A stretch of DNA of 33,301 bases from Tanticharoenia sakaeratensis NBRC 103193 (lineage in GTDB: Bacteria; Pseudomonadota; Alphaproteobacteria; Acetobacterales; Acetobacteraceae). The notes below the pieces were generated by a model. It did no database searches. It was not told the DNA's origin and saw only the letters and a program-made list of their open reading frames with translations. The first letter of the stretch is position 1. Every line of letters begins with the position of its first letter. Both the position numbers and the translations under genes were made by a program. Shown piece after piece: positions 24,384-33,006 of this stretch. The stretch is taken from assembly GCF_000963885.1 (NCBI RefSeq), contig NZ_BALE01000033.1, positions 1 to 33,301 of the forward strand. Direction: 5' to 3'.

Positions 24384-26081
24384 ATGTTCCGACCCCGCCT
24401 GCGTCACGAGATTTCCTCCCTGAAAATCGGGGCGCTCGATGTTCTGAGCGGCAACGTCATGATCGCGGATGCGAATTTCGTCATCCGCTACCTCAATCCC
24501 TCGCTGCTGGGTTTTCTTCGGTCCGCCGAAGCCGCACTTCGCAAGGAATTTCCCGATTTCGATGCCGATCAGCTGATCGGCCGCTCGATCGACGTTTTCC
24601 ACAAGGCGCCCCAGCATCAGCGCATGATGCTGAGCAGGCTGGACAGACCCCATCGGGCGACGATTGCGGTCGCGAACCGCCGCTTCGATCTTCACGTGTC
24701 CCCACTGGGCGCGCCGGCGGCGCGGCGCGGTTATGTCGTGGAATGGGCCGATGCCAGCCTTCGGCTGACGAATGATGACTACAGCTGCAAGATTGCGGCG
24801 CTGGACAAGTCGCAGGCTGTCATCGAATTCGCACCCGACAGCACGATTCTGGATGCCAACGAGAATTTCCTCAAGGCATCCGGTTATCGCCTTGAGGAAA
24901 TTCTCGGCAAGAAACACGCCATGTTCATGCCGGCCGGAATGGCTGCGACGGCGTCCTATCTCGCCTTGTGGGATGCGCTGCGGGACGGTGCATTTCGCAA
25001 TGGCGAGTTCGAGCGTGTCAGCAGGAACGGGCGCAGGATATGGATCCAGGGATCCTATAACCCGATCCGCGACCACACGGGCGCGGTCGTCAAGATCGTG
25101 AAATTCGCAACCGATGTGACACCGCGCGTTTCGGCCGTCATGCAGATCGGCGCGGCGCTGAGCGCTCTGGCGTCGGGCGATCTCAGCCGGGAACTCGACC
25201 ACCCCCTCACTCCGGAGCTGGAACCCGTCCGCCGCGATTTCAACGACGCTGTCTCGCGGCTCCGCGCAACCCTGCGCCAGGTGAAGGTGCGGTCCGCATC
25301 CATTCTCAACCGTGCCGAACAACAGCGCGCCACGACATGCGACCTGTCGAACCGCACGACACAGCAGGCAGCGGCCCTGCGGAACACGGCGCAGTCGGTC
25401 GACACGGTCACGGCCGGTGTCCGCAGCATGGCCAAAAGTGCGCAGGGTGCCCGCGACATCGTTAACATGGCAGGTGGTGATGCCGCGCGCTCGGGCGCGA
25501 TCGTCGGCAAGACCATCGATGCCATGAGACGTATCGAAGAATCATCACAGGCAATCAATCGCTTCATCGGCGTCATCGACGACATCTCCTTCCAGACCAA
25601 TCTCCTGGCTCTCAATGCTGGAATCGAAGCGGCGCGTGCGGGGGAAGCAGGGCGCGGCTTCGCCGTTGTCGCTTCCGAGGTCCGTGCTCTAGCGGGCCGG
25701 TCCGCCGAAGCGGCCCGGGAGGTCAAGGCACTTGTGATCTCCGCGAATGACGCCGTGGCCCAGGGTGTCTCGTTCGTCGGACAAACCGGCGATACACTGA
25801 AGACGATCGCCAGTCAGGTCGGCGAGATCGACGCAACCGTGACGCAGATCGCGGTATCGGCCCATGAGCAGGCCACGAGCCTCGATCAGGTCAACAGCGG
25901 CGTCGCGGATATGGATCGTGTCACCCAACAGAATGCACGCCATGTCGACGAGACGACAGAGGCGAGCTACGCGCTGGCGACCGATGCGACGGAACTCGAT
26001 GCCCACGTCGAAATCTTCCGTCTCGATGCCGATCACGGCGCGTCGATCATGACACGAGCCCCGGAGGAAGTCCCTGCCTGA
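24384..26081 (+). CDS. soluble PAS-PAS methyl-accepting chemotaxis-type protein
   Basis: 565 residues, no membrane helix. A first PAS-like domain spans about 15-125 and a second about 145-250 ([14 protein letters not shown], then [13 protein letters not shown]). A short HAMP-like piece ([12 protein letters not shown]) leads to the MCP signalling domain, whose tip at 403-437 reads [19 protein letters not shown] and [15 protein letters not shown]. The tip has Gly where most receptors have Ala ([12 protein letters not shown]). It would act in the cytosol, sensing redox state, oxygen or a ligand through PAS, and signal through CheW/CheA; no other che genes lie in the window. Start chosen at the ATG at 24384; the ribosome-binding site is weak. 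Confidence 0.88.
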   Translation: MFRPRLRHEISSLKIGALDVLSGNVMIADANFVIRYLNPSLLGFLRSAEAALRKEFPDFDADQLIGRSIDVFHKAPQHQRMMLSRLDRPHRATIAVANRRFDLHVSPLGAPAARRGYVVEWADASLRLTNDDYSCKIAALDKSQAVIEFAPDSTILDANENFLKASGYRLEEILGKKHAMFMPAGMAATASYLALWDALRDGAFRNGEFERVSRNGRRIWIQGSYNPIRDHTGAVVKIVKFATDVTPRVSAVMQIGAALSALASGDLSRELDHPLTPELEPVRRDFNDAVSRLRATLRQVKVRSASILNRAEQQRATTCDLSNRTTQQAAALRNTAQSVDTVTAGVRSMAKSAQGARDIVNMAGGDAARSGAIVGKTIDAMRRIEESSQAINRFIGVIDDISFQTNLLALNAGIEAARAGEAGRGFAVVASEVRALAGRSAEAAREVKALVISANDAVAQGVSFVGQTGDTLKTIASQVGEIDATVTQIAVSAHEQATSLDQVNSGVADMDRVTQQNARHVDETTEASYALATDATELDAHVEIFRLDADHGASIMTRAPEEVPA

Positions 26082-26200
26082 GGAGCAGGCAGAGGGGCGC
26101 GGTGTTCACAACGTGTGGAGTGACGCATAATTGGTGGGACGTATGGGGCATGTCGCGGTTTAGGGATGGGTCATCCTGAAAACAGCCACGAAAGTTTCCA

Positions 26201-27709
26201 ATGCCGTTATCCGGACCTGTCTCTGCTTCACGCCTGTTGTCACGTGCGACGCTGCGCGACATTCCCGATACGGTCCGCATACCGCCCTTTGACGTCGGTG
26301 CATTGCGCACCGGGATCGTGCACCTGGGATGTGGCAATTTCCACCGCGCCCATCAGGTTGCCGCAACGCATGCCGCCATCGCGGCGGAAGGCGAGGCAGG
26401 CCTGAAATGGGGCATCGCATCCGCCGGCATGCGCTCGGCCGATCTTACCGATCGACTGACCGCGCAGGATGGTCTTTTCACCCTCCTGCATCGCGAACCT
26501 GACCGGACAGATGCGGTCGTCATCGGCGGCCTGACGGACACGTTTTTCGCGGGACAGGACGAGATCGGTCTGCCCGCGCGCATTGCCGCTCCTCAGACTC
26601 GGATCGTGACACTGACCGTGACGACCAGCGGCTATTATCTGACGGCGGATGGCCGGCTGGATCCGGAAAACCCCGCGATTCGCGCGGATCTCGGTGCAAG
26701 ACGGCCACGCAGCGCCGTCGGAGCCCTGGCGAAAGGCCTGGCCCTGGTCCGGGCTCAGGAAACCACGCCTCCGACCATCCTGTGCTGTGACAATCTGCCG
26801 CACAATGGTGCTGTGCTGATGCAGGCCGTCTGCGATTTCGCACGCCTTGGCGGCGACGACGGGCTTGCCGACTGGATTGCACAGACTGTCCGCTTTCCGA
26901 CCACGATGGTCGATCGGATCGTGCCGGCGACGAAACCGGAAGAACTGACCGACGCGCGGACAGCGCTCGGAGGGATCGTCGACCTTGCGCCCGTCGCCTC
27001 GGAGCCATGGTTCCAATGGGTCATCGAGGATTTCGATGGCCCTCGTCCGCTGTGGGAGGCTGCAGGGGCCCGCTTTGTGGCCGACGTGACGCCGTTCGAG
27101 ACTGCCAAGCTCAGGATGCTCAACGGCACGCACATGCTCCTTGCCTATGCCGGTGCCCTCGCCGGATGCGACACGGTTGCCGAAGCAGCCAACCATCCGG
27201 TCATCGGACCTATCACAGGGCGCTTCATGCGGCGGGAACAGTCGATCGGCGTCGCCTTTTCGCCCGAGGCGCTTGATACGTATACACACGATTTGATGGT
27301 GCGGTTCCGCAATCCGTCAATCGTGCACCGGATGGGACGGATCGGGCGCAACGGCTCCGCCAAGATGGCAAGCCGCGTGGTGGAACCGATGCGTGAGAAC
27401 CTCGCGGTCGGACGGCCGGTCACGGATGCGACATTCCTGATCGCATGCTGGATCCGCTGGCTGATCCTGCACGAGCGCGATGCGCTTGACCTCCCGCTGG
27501 AAGATCCCCGGCTCGCGCGCCTGTGCGCCATCTGCGCGGATGCGCGGGACGACCATGTCGCGCAGGCGGAAGCGTTCCTTGCCATGGAAGAGGTATTCGG
27601 CCCGCCGCTGCCGGATCACACAACACGTGTTCAGGACATCGCAAGCCTGCTGCAGGCCATGGCGCACGAACCGGCCAACACCGTGTTCGCGCGCCATCTG
27701 GCTGGCTGA
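26201..27709 (+). CDS. mannitol 2-dehydrogenase family polyol/hexuronate dehydrogenase
   Basis: 502 residues, the usual length for the polyol-specific long-chain dehydrogenases. GCGNFHRAH at 43-51 is the nucleotide-binding motif. KLRMLNGTH places Lys303, Asn308 and His311 with the same spacing as the catalytic Lys, Asn and His of Pseudomonas mannitol 2-dehydrogenase. The enzyme interconverts a polyol such as mannitol, sorbitol or arabinitol and the ketose with NAD(P); fructuronate or tagaturonate reductases (UxuB/UxaB) are related alternatives. Such enzymes are common in acetic acid bacteria. The 119-base gap before it holds no gene; a small GGATGGGTCATCC hairpin lies near the start. It converges on the HAD gene with one base between stops. 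Confidence 0.85.
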   Translation: MPLSGPVSASRLLSRATLRDIPDTVRIPPFDVGALRTGIVHLGCGNFHRAHQVAATHAAIAAEGEAGLKWGIASAGMRSADLTDRLTAQDGLFTLLHREPDRTDAVVIGGLTDTFFAGQDEIGLPARIAAPQTRIVTLTVTTSGYYLTADGRLDPENPAIRADLGARRPRSAVGALAKGLALVRAQETTPPTILCCDNLPHNGAVLMQAVCDFARLGGDDGLADWIAQTVRFPTTMVDRIVPATKPEELTDARTALGGIVDLAPVASEPWFQWVIEDFDGPRPLWEAAGARFVADVTPFETAKLRMLNGTHMLLAYAGALAGCDTVAEAANHPVIGPITGRFMRREQSIGVAFSPEALDTYTHDLMVRFRNPSIVHRMGRIGRNGSAKMASRVVEPMRENLAVGRPVTDATFLIACWIRWLILHERDALDLPLEDPRLARLCAICADARDDHVAQAEAFLAMEEVFGPPLPDHTTRVQDIASLLQAMAHEPANTVFARHLAG

Positions 27710-27710
27710 A

Positions 27711-28400
27711 TTATCGTGCGCGGGCGCGCACGTCCTTGAGATAGTCGAGCGCGCCGTGCAGATCGTCGAGCACGAAAAGCGCGCGGGCACGCACGTCGTC
27801 CGGAGCCGAGATCAGGTCGGGGACGACGATCGTGCGAATGGCGGCCGCCTGCGCGGCCCGCGCGCCACTGGGTGAATCCTCCAGCGCCAGACACTGCGCC
27901 GGTGCAACGCCAATCTTCGAGGCCGCCAGCAGATACGGCTCCGGGTCCGGCTTGCCCCTTGTCACGTCATCGCGGGTCACGATGACGTCGAACCGTTCCA
28001 GCAGGCCAACCAGGCCCAAGTGATGATCGGCACGGTAGCGGCTCGAGGATGTCGCAATCGCGCGCGGCATCCTTTCGGCATCGAGATAGTCGAGAAGCGG
28101 CACGACGCCTTCCTTCGTCACCAGACGCCCGGCATCCACCATCGCACGCAGGGCGACCTCCTGTGCCTCGAACAGTCCTTCGACCGGCGCGTCCTCGCCG
28201 AACGTGTCGCGCACGAGCTGGCGGCACTGATCGGCCGGAATGCCGATCATCCGACGGCAGAACGACAGCGGCATATCGTAGCCCATGGATCGGCCGGCGG
28301 CTTCCATGGCCTCCATGGCCAGCGTCTCGGAATCGAGCAGAAGCCCGTCCATGTCAAAAATGACGCCGTCGATGGGCGCGTGCGTGGTGTCGTTCGTCAT
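27711..28400 (-). CDS. HAD-superfamily phosphatase (subfamily IA, phosphoglucomutase/sugar-phosphatase type)
   Basis: 229 residues from the ATG at 28400; an upstream TTG at 28442 would add 14 residues without features. FDMDGLLLDSE has nucleophile Asp16 and acid/base Asp18, ATSSSRY is motif II, GKPDPEPYLLAA motif III and LALEDSPSGARAA motif IV. A helical cap (type C1) follows motif I. Relatives hydrolyse sugar phosphates or isomerise beta-glucose 1-phosphate. The neighbouring sugar-alcohol dehydrogenase fits a sugar-phosphate role, but substrates of this group cannot be read from sequence. Confidence 0.88.
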   Translation of the reverse strand: MTNDTTHAPIDGVIFDMDGLLLDSETLAMEAMEAAGRSMGYDMPLSFCRRMIGIPADQCRQLVRDTFGEDAPVEGLFEAQEVALRAMVDAGRLVTKEGVVPLLDYLDAERMPRAIATSSSRYRADHHLGLVGLLERFDVIVTRDDVTRGKPDPEPYLLAASKIGVAPAQCLALEDSPSGARAAQAAAIRTIVVPDLISAPDDVRARALFVLDDLHGALDYLKDVRARAR

Positions 28401-28460
28401 CGGCCTGTCCCCGTCCGTTGCAGCCTCCGTCGTGCCCCACATCGCCCGCGATCCGCAACC

Positions 28461-28492
28461 CGCAACGCAAACGTTGCGAATCCGGTTATACT
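28461..28492 (+). promoter_or_regulatory. permease promoter with PurR/LacI-like palindrome
   Basis: CGCAACG-CAAA-CGTTGCG (28461-28478) is a 7-bp perfect inverted repeat. It contains ACGCAAACGTT, identical to the first eleven bases of the E. coli PurR box. TATACT (28487-28492) eight bases downstream is a good -10 box with no good -35 box. Bound repressor would cover the promoter. Confidence 0.45.
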
Positions 28493-28528
28493 GCCCTCGC
28501 CTTTCCTTGCCGCCTTCGGAGCAAAACC

Positions 28529-29887
28529 CTGTCCGACACCGCTGCCACGATCGAACACCACACGATCGGCCCCATCCCGCACGACGCTCGTCACGGCCGT
28601 GCGCGCGATCTTTTTACCGTCTGGTTCGGTGCGAACGTGATGATCCTGACAGTCGTGACAGGCACGCTCGGCCCCGCGATCTTCCATCTGGGCTTCGCGG
28701 CTTCCCTGCTGGCGATCGCCTGCGGCAATCTTGCGGGCGGCATCTTCATGGCGCTGCACGCGGCCCAGGGTCCGACGCTGGGCGTGCCGCAGATGGTGCA
28801 GAGCCGGGGCCAGTTCGGACTCTGGGGCGCTGCCGCCATCATGATCCTGGTCGTCATCATGTATGGCGGGTTCGCCGCATCGAATCTGGCGCTCGGCGGG
28901 ACAGCATGTGCCCGGATCGCACCGTTCCTCGGCCATGGGGGCGGGATCGCGGCCATGGTCGGCTTCAGCGCCGTGCCTGCAGTGTTCGGCTATCGCCTGA
29001 TCCACGCCGCGAACCGGTTTGCGACGGTTACCGGCGCAATCGGCTTTGTCGCGCTGGCGATCGCGACGATGCCACTGTGGCTGTCGCCGACCCTCTGGAC
29101 GACAGGGCACTGGTCGGTCGCAGGCTTTGTCGGGGCATTGTCCATCTCCGCGGTCTGGCAGCTCGCCTACGCACCGTTTGTTTCTGATTATGCGCGATAC
29201 CTCCCGACCGGGTCCCAGGGGTCGCGGCATGCGTTCACCGCAACCTATGGCGGGAGCGTCGCCGGATCGATGCTGGCGATGATCCTCGGCGCCCTGATCG
29301 GTGCATCCGGCATCCGAGACGCCACCGATTACCTGCTGCACGCAGGTGGCCTCGGACACGCGGGCCTCGCGTTGCTGATGCCCGGCCTTATGACGGCAAA
29401 TGCGATGTGCCTGTATTGTGGTGCCCTGTGTGCGATCGGTGTTGCGCAGACGTTCCGGCCAAAGGCACGTTTCGGCGCCGGCAGCCGGATCAGCCTGACG
29501 CTCGTCATAGCGGCCGCGACCACACTCGCCGGCGCCGCGATGTCGCGCGACTTCCTCGACAGCTACACGTCGATGCTGGCGATCCTCATGACGATGATGG
29601 TGCCGTGGACGGCCATAAATCTCGCAGACTATTACCTGGTTCGGCACGGCCATTATGACGTGGACGCGTTCTTCGCACCCGATGGCGGCCGCTATGGCCT
29701 GATCGACTGGCGCGCCTGCTGCGCCTACGTCGCAGGTGTCCTTATTCAGGTGCCCCTGATCGCCAATCCGCTTTATACTGGACCGCTGGCTTTCGCGCTG
29801 GGCGGCATCGACCTTTCATGGGTCGCAGGGTTGGTCGGCACGGGTGTGCTGTTCCTCGTTCTTGCCCGTTCGCGCATCTCGACATGA
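28529..29887 (+). CDS. NCS1 family permease (cytosine/purine type), probable CTG start
   Basis: 452 residues from a CTG at 28529 with GGAG seven bases upstream. No ATG, GTG or TTG lies between the -10 box (28487-28492) and the conserved N-terminus (IEHHTIGPIPHDARHG). The next ATG and GTG fall inside the first membrane helix. About twelve hydrophobic segments and the NCS1 features WFGANVM, SRGQFGLWGA, YAPFVSDYARYLP and the loop before PWTAINLADYYLVR are present. NCS1 members take up cytosine, purines, hydantoins, thiamin or pyridoxine by H+ or Na+ symport. A PurR-like box upstream hints at a nucleobase, as for codB, which is inference. It converges on the TonB receptor. Confidence 0.85.
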   Translation: MSDTAATIEHHTIGPIPHDARHGRARDLFTVWFGANVMILTVVTGTLGPAIFHLGFAASLLAIACGNLAGGIFMALHAAQGPTLGVPQMVQSRGQFGLWGAAAIMILVVIMYGGFAASNLALGGTACARIAPFLGHGGGIAAMVGFSAVPAVFGYRLIHAANRFATVTGAIGFVALAIATMPLWLSPTLWTTGHWSVAGFVGALSISAVWQLAYAPFVSDYARYLPTGSQGSRHAFTATYGGSVAGSMLAMILGALIGASGIRDATDYLLHAGGLGHAGLALLMPGLMTANAMCLYCGALCAIGVAQTFRPKARFGAGSRISLTLVIAAATTLAGAAMSRDFLDSYTSMLAILMTMMVPWTAINLADYYLVRHGHYDVDAFFAPDGGRYGLIDWRACCAYVAGVLIQVPLIANPLYTGPLAFALGGIDLSWVAGLVGTGVLFLVLARSRIST

Positions 29888-29936
29888 GTGTGCACGCCTG
29901 AACAGCATCAGCTTCGGGCAGGACGCAATGCGCCGT

Positions 29937-29958
29937 GCAGACCCTTCAGAAGGTCTGC
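29937..29958. terminator. hairpin between convergent permease and TonB genes
   Basis: GCAGACC (29937-29943) and GGTCTGC (29952-29958) form a perfect 7-bp stem with an eight-base loop that contains the TonB-receptor stop codon (29946-29948). No T-run on either strand, so a bidirectional or rho-assisted end at best. Confidence 0.35.
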
Positions 29959-32153
29959 GACACGGTCCCCATTACCCAGCGCGGCGGTCCGTATGCAATC
30001 TGGGAACACCCGCACAGGCCCGACAGGTCGAAGCCCACACTTTCGTAGCGCACGTCGCCAAGATTCTGGCCATTGATGGCGAGCTTCAGCCCGTGCCGAC
30101 CCTGCCACGATGCCGTTGCCGACGTCAGCACATAGCCACGCACGCGCGTCGCGTCGAAATTCGTGAGAGACAGATAATAGGTCGACGTGTAGGCCGCGCC
30201 GGCCTCCAGTGCCGCCGTGCCGCCAAACGCAGGCCACGCGTAACGGATCATGCCGCTTGCATGGAATTTCGACGTATAGGGCGGCCGGCGCGTATAGCTC
30301 AGACCGGTGATGATGTTGTCGAACACCTGTGCGTCAACATACGAGCCTGTGGCCTGCAAACTCCAATGCCGGTCCGGATGCCAGTCTGCGGAGACCTCTC
30401 CTCCCTTGAACGTCGCGGGATTGTTTGTCACCTGACTGCCGGTGAAGCGGATCAGTCGGAATACCTGCAGGGACGGAAAGTCCTCGTAGAACAGGGCGCC
30501 TTTCAGATTCAAGCGATCGTGCAGAAGCGACTGTTTCGCCCCGATCTCCCACGCGTTCACGGCTTCGTCGTGATAGGGAATCTGGCTGTCGGGATAGGTC
30601 GTCCCGCCAGCGAACGGCGCATTGAAGCCGCCTGACTGCGCGCCGCGCGCAAAGCCTGCATACAGAAGCGTATCGGGGCGTATGTGCCAGTCGAGCCGGA
30701 TTTCGCCTGTCGGCATCAGATCATTGATCGTGCCGCGATACGATCCCCGTGCCGGACCGAGCGAGGCGCCCCCTGCCGTGAACAGATCCGAGCGATAGGT
30801 GAATTGCTTGCGATCATCGGTCAGCCGGATGCCCGCGTTCAGCGTCAGCGTTCTGGTAAACGCATAGGCGCCATTGGCGAAACCGGCGATGCCGTTCGTC
30901 GACAATCCGTATGCGCTGTCGATACGGTATGGCAGGATCATTTCGCTGTCCGGCGAGACCTGAACGTCGGTATTGACCTCGTAAACGCCAGCGCGCCAGC
31001 GCAGTCGTCCGGCCGAGCGGCCCAGGCTCAACTCTTCTGTCACGGTGCGCGAAGCACCCGGCGTATTGGAATTGAAGAACGCGACAGGCGTTGCGTCCGC
31101 GTCGATCTGCAGGCGCTGGTTCTGCCAGATCGCACTCGACAGCCAGCGAAGATCGAGACCGTGCAGGTCATAATGAGAATCCGCGACCGCACCATAGAGC
31201 GAAACGTGGTCACCTCGATCGCGGGCTGCATCCGAGTTCATCTCAAGCGCCTGCGCGGAACTCGGCTTAGTGCCAAGCAGGGTCGGCTGACTGACGACGA
31301 CGGAATTCAGCAATGCGCCGCTTGGCGAGAGCACGTTGCGCGTCGAAAGCGACAGATAAGGCCCCCAGGAAGAGAAAGCCCGCGTATAGATCGCTGTGAT
31401 GCGTGTGCGAAACGCACCACCGGGATGCACGTCGAAGGCCGCGCGCAGACCATATGATTGTGAGGCCCCGAGATCCTGCCCGGCTGGATCGAGGTTGCGC
31501 CACACCGCGCCGTTGCGTTCCCAGTAGCCCGCAAGACGGGCGCTCACGGCCCGTAAAATCGAGCCCCCATAGGCCGCTTCCACGCGCGTGTCGTCGAACG
31601 ATCCATGGCCGACCGATACATAACCTTCCGGCGCCAGCGTCGGTGCGCGGCTTGCCACGGCTACCGAGCCGCCCAGTGCGTTTCGACCGCCATCCGTGCC
31701 CTGCGGTCCCATGCGCACCGCAATGTCGGCCGTGTCGAACAGCGCGATGCTGGCGGCATTCGCGCCGACGACATAGGCCCCATCCAGATAAAATGCGTTC
31801 GGACTTTCCGCGATGGGCGAAAAATCCTGCTGCGACAGGCCGCGGATCGACAGTGTCTGCTCCTGGCCGCCATAGGATCCTGCCAGGTTCACGCCTGGAG
31901 CGAACTGGGCAAGATCCGTGACTCGCCGCATCTGGTGAGCTGCGATCGCTGTTGCGCTCACCACGTCTTCACTGCCACCCGACTGGCGAGCGCGCCGGGT
32001 CGCGGACTTCGCTTTCACGACATGATGTTCGACATGCGCCTTGGTCGAAGCCTCCGTGGCCAGAGCCGCAACTGGCGCGCCGAACAGACAGGCGACGCCC
32101 ACGCCGTAACAAAACCTACGTGCGGTCCCTAGCCTTGTCCGATGAGGGGCCAA
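29946..32153 (-). CDS. TonB-dependent outer-membrane receptor
   Basis: 735 residues from a TTG at 32153 with CAGGGGAG just upstream. This gives a normal signal peptide (Arg-rich, then CYGVGVACLFGAPVAALA). An ATG at 32282 in the same frame would add 43 residues that look untranslated and would place an operator palindrome inside the gene. The plug domain follows (DLAQFAPGVNLAGSYGG, SIRGLSQQDFSP, GRNALGGSVAV). The barrel ends in the aromatic terminal residue expected for outer-membrane insertion (SQTF). No clear TonB box can be named. Such receptors import siderophores, vitamins or oligosaccharides. It is divergent from a GntR/FCD regulator with shared operators, so its substrate is probably a carboxylate-containing metabolite sensed by that regulator; this is inference. 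Confidence 0.88.
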   Translation of the reverse strand: MAPHRTRLGTARRFCYGVGVACLFGAPVAALATEASTKAHVEHHVVKAKSATRRARQSGGSEDVVSATAIAAHQMRRVTDLAQFAPGVNLAGSYGGQEQTLSIRGLSQQDFSPIAESPNAFYLDGAYVVGANAASIALFDTADIAVRMGPQGTDGGRNALGGSVAVASRAPTLAPEGYVSVGHGSFDDTRVEAAYGGSILRAVSARLAGYWERNGAVWRNLDPAGQDLGASQSYGLRAAFDVHPGGAFRTRITAIYTRAFSSWGPYLSLSTRNVLSPSGALLNSVVVSQPTLLGTKPSSAQALEMNSDAARDRGDHVSLYGAVADSHYDLHGLDLRWLSSAIWQNQRLQIDADATPVAFFNSNTPGASRTVTEELSLGRSAGRLRWRAGVYEVNTDVQVSPDSEMILPYRIDSAYGLSTNGIAGFANGAYAFTRTLTLNAGIRLTDDRKQFTYRSDLFTAGGASLGPARGSYRGTINDLMPTGEIRLDWHIRPDTLLYAGFARGAQSGGFNAPFAGGTTYPDSQIPYHDEAVNAWEIGAKQSLLHDRLNLKGALFYEDFPSLQVFRLIRFTGSQVTNNPATFKGGEVSADWHPDRHWSLQATGSYVDAQVFDNIITGLSYTRRPPYTSKFHASGMIRYAWPAFGGTAALEAGAAYTSTYYLSLTNFDATRVRGYVLTSATASWQGRHGLKLAINGQNLGDVRYESVGFDLSGLCGCSQIAYGPPRWVMGTVSQTF

Positions 32154-32253
32154 CGCTCCCCTGCCCGATCGGCCAACGGCCGTCCCATTGCGTCCGGCAA
32201 CTTCGCTCGCACGATGACCGCCTTCGAACTCCACCAGGCACCCGGTGCACAGG

Positions 32254-32265
32254 TTTATCGATAAT
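32254..32265. promoter_or_regulatory. operator copy 1 (TTATCGATAA) upstream of the TonB receptor gene
   Basis: TTATCGATAA at 32255-32264 is a perfect 10-bp palindrome, identical to the core of the second copy at 32337-32348. The centres lie 83 bases apart, about eight helical turns, on the same face of the DNA. It precedes the preferred TonB start by about 100 bases. Confidence 0.6.
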
Positions 32266-32336
32266 TTTGGGAAAATCTTCATTTGAAGGCGGTGATATGC
32301 GATAGATGACCCGATCGTCACCCGTAATGGCCATAG

Positions 32337-32348
32337 ATTATCGATAAT
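32337..32348. promoter_or_regulatory. operator copy 2 (ATTATCGATAAT) over the gntR start codon
   Basis: Perfect 12-bp palindrome whose last two bases are the first two of the regulator's ATG (32347). Binding there would block its own expression. Same core as copy 1. Confidence 0.6.
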
Positions 32349-33006
32349 GAGAGAGCCAACCGTTGCCGACCGCATTGCCGCCGCGCTGGCACATCGCATC
32401 ATCATCGGCGATCTGGCGCCCGGCGAGCGACTTCGTCAGGACGCACTGGCATTCGAATACAACGCAAGCCAGGCCCCGGTTCGGGAAGCATTCCTCCGGC
32501 TGGAAGCACAACGTCTCGTGGTCAGCAGGCCCCGCCGCGGGCTGTGCGTGGCGCCGATCGAACCACATGACGAGCGCGAGATCGTCGCGATGCGGAGCGC
32601 ACTGGAAGTGCTGGCACTGCGTCACGTCCGTGTTCAGCCCGGCGGCAGGCAGCTTGCGCAGCTCGATGAAGCCTTGATGGCGGGATACGCAGCCCGGGAT
32701 CTGAGCGAGTGGGAGGCCTCCAATCGCGCGTTCCATGTGCGTCTTGCAGAGCTATCGGGAATGCCGCGGCTGATCGCGTCGATTTCGGACCTGACGCTTG
32801 CCTACTCTCGCCATGTCTTTTCCATGGAACGGTCGGCACACTGGACGCCGCGGTCGAATCACGATCATCAGCAGATCTACGAGGCGATCCTTCAGGGCGA
32901 CATCACCACTGCCGCGATCTTTCTCGAAAATCACATCTGGGCAGCCGAACGCCTGCGTTCACGTCCGCCATCCGCGGCGGCGGAGGGGCGCTTTTCTGGT
33001 AGGTAG
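32347..33006 (+). CDS. GntR family regulator, FCD (FadR) subfamily
   Basis: 219 residues from the ATG at 32347; no ribosome-binding site is visible, so a leaderless transcript is possible. The winged helix-turn-helix covers about 1-70 (IIIGDLAPGERLRQDALA, then APVREAFLRLEAQRLV). The FCD ligand domain follows from about 75 with NRAFHVRLAELSG and HDHQQIYEAILQGD, containing the His/Asp residues that bind a metal and organic-acid ligands in this family. It is divergent from the TonB receptor and probably controls it and itself through the two TTATCGATAA palindromes. Typical effectors are sugar acids, lactate or fatty acids. Confidence 0.9.
   Translation: MREPTVADRIAAALAHRIIIGDLAPGERLRQDALAFEYNASQAPVREAFLRLEAQRLVVSRPRRGLCVAPIEPHDEREIVAMRSALEVLALRHVRVQPGGRQLAQLDEALMAGYAARDLSEWEASNRAFHVRLAELSGMPRLIASISDLTLAYSRHVFSMERSAHWTPRSNHDHQQIYEAILQGDITTAAIFLENHIWAAERLRSRPPSAAAEGRFSGR

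Noticed and set aside
26065-26095. CTGCCT/AGGCAG hairpin at the end of the chemoreceptor gene as terminator
   Set aside because: Only a 6-bp stem and no T-run; not convincing.
28397-29653. Minus-strand frame of 418 codons across the NCS1 permease
   Set aside because: Arg/His/Gly-rich shadow; the plus frame has a clear permease pattern.
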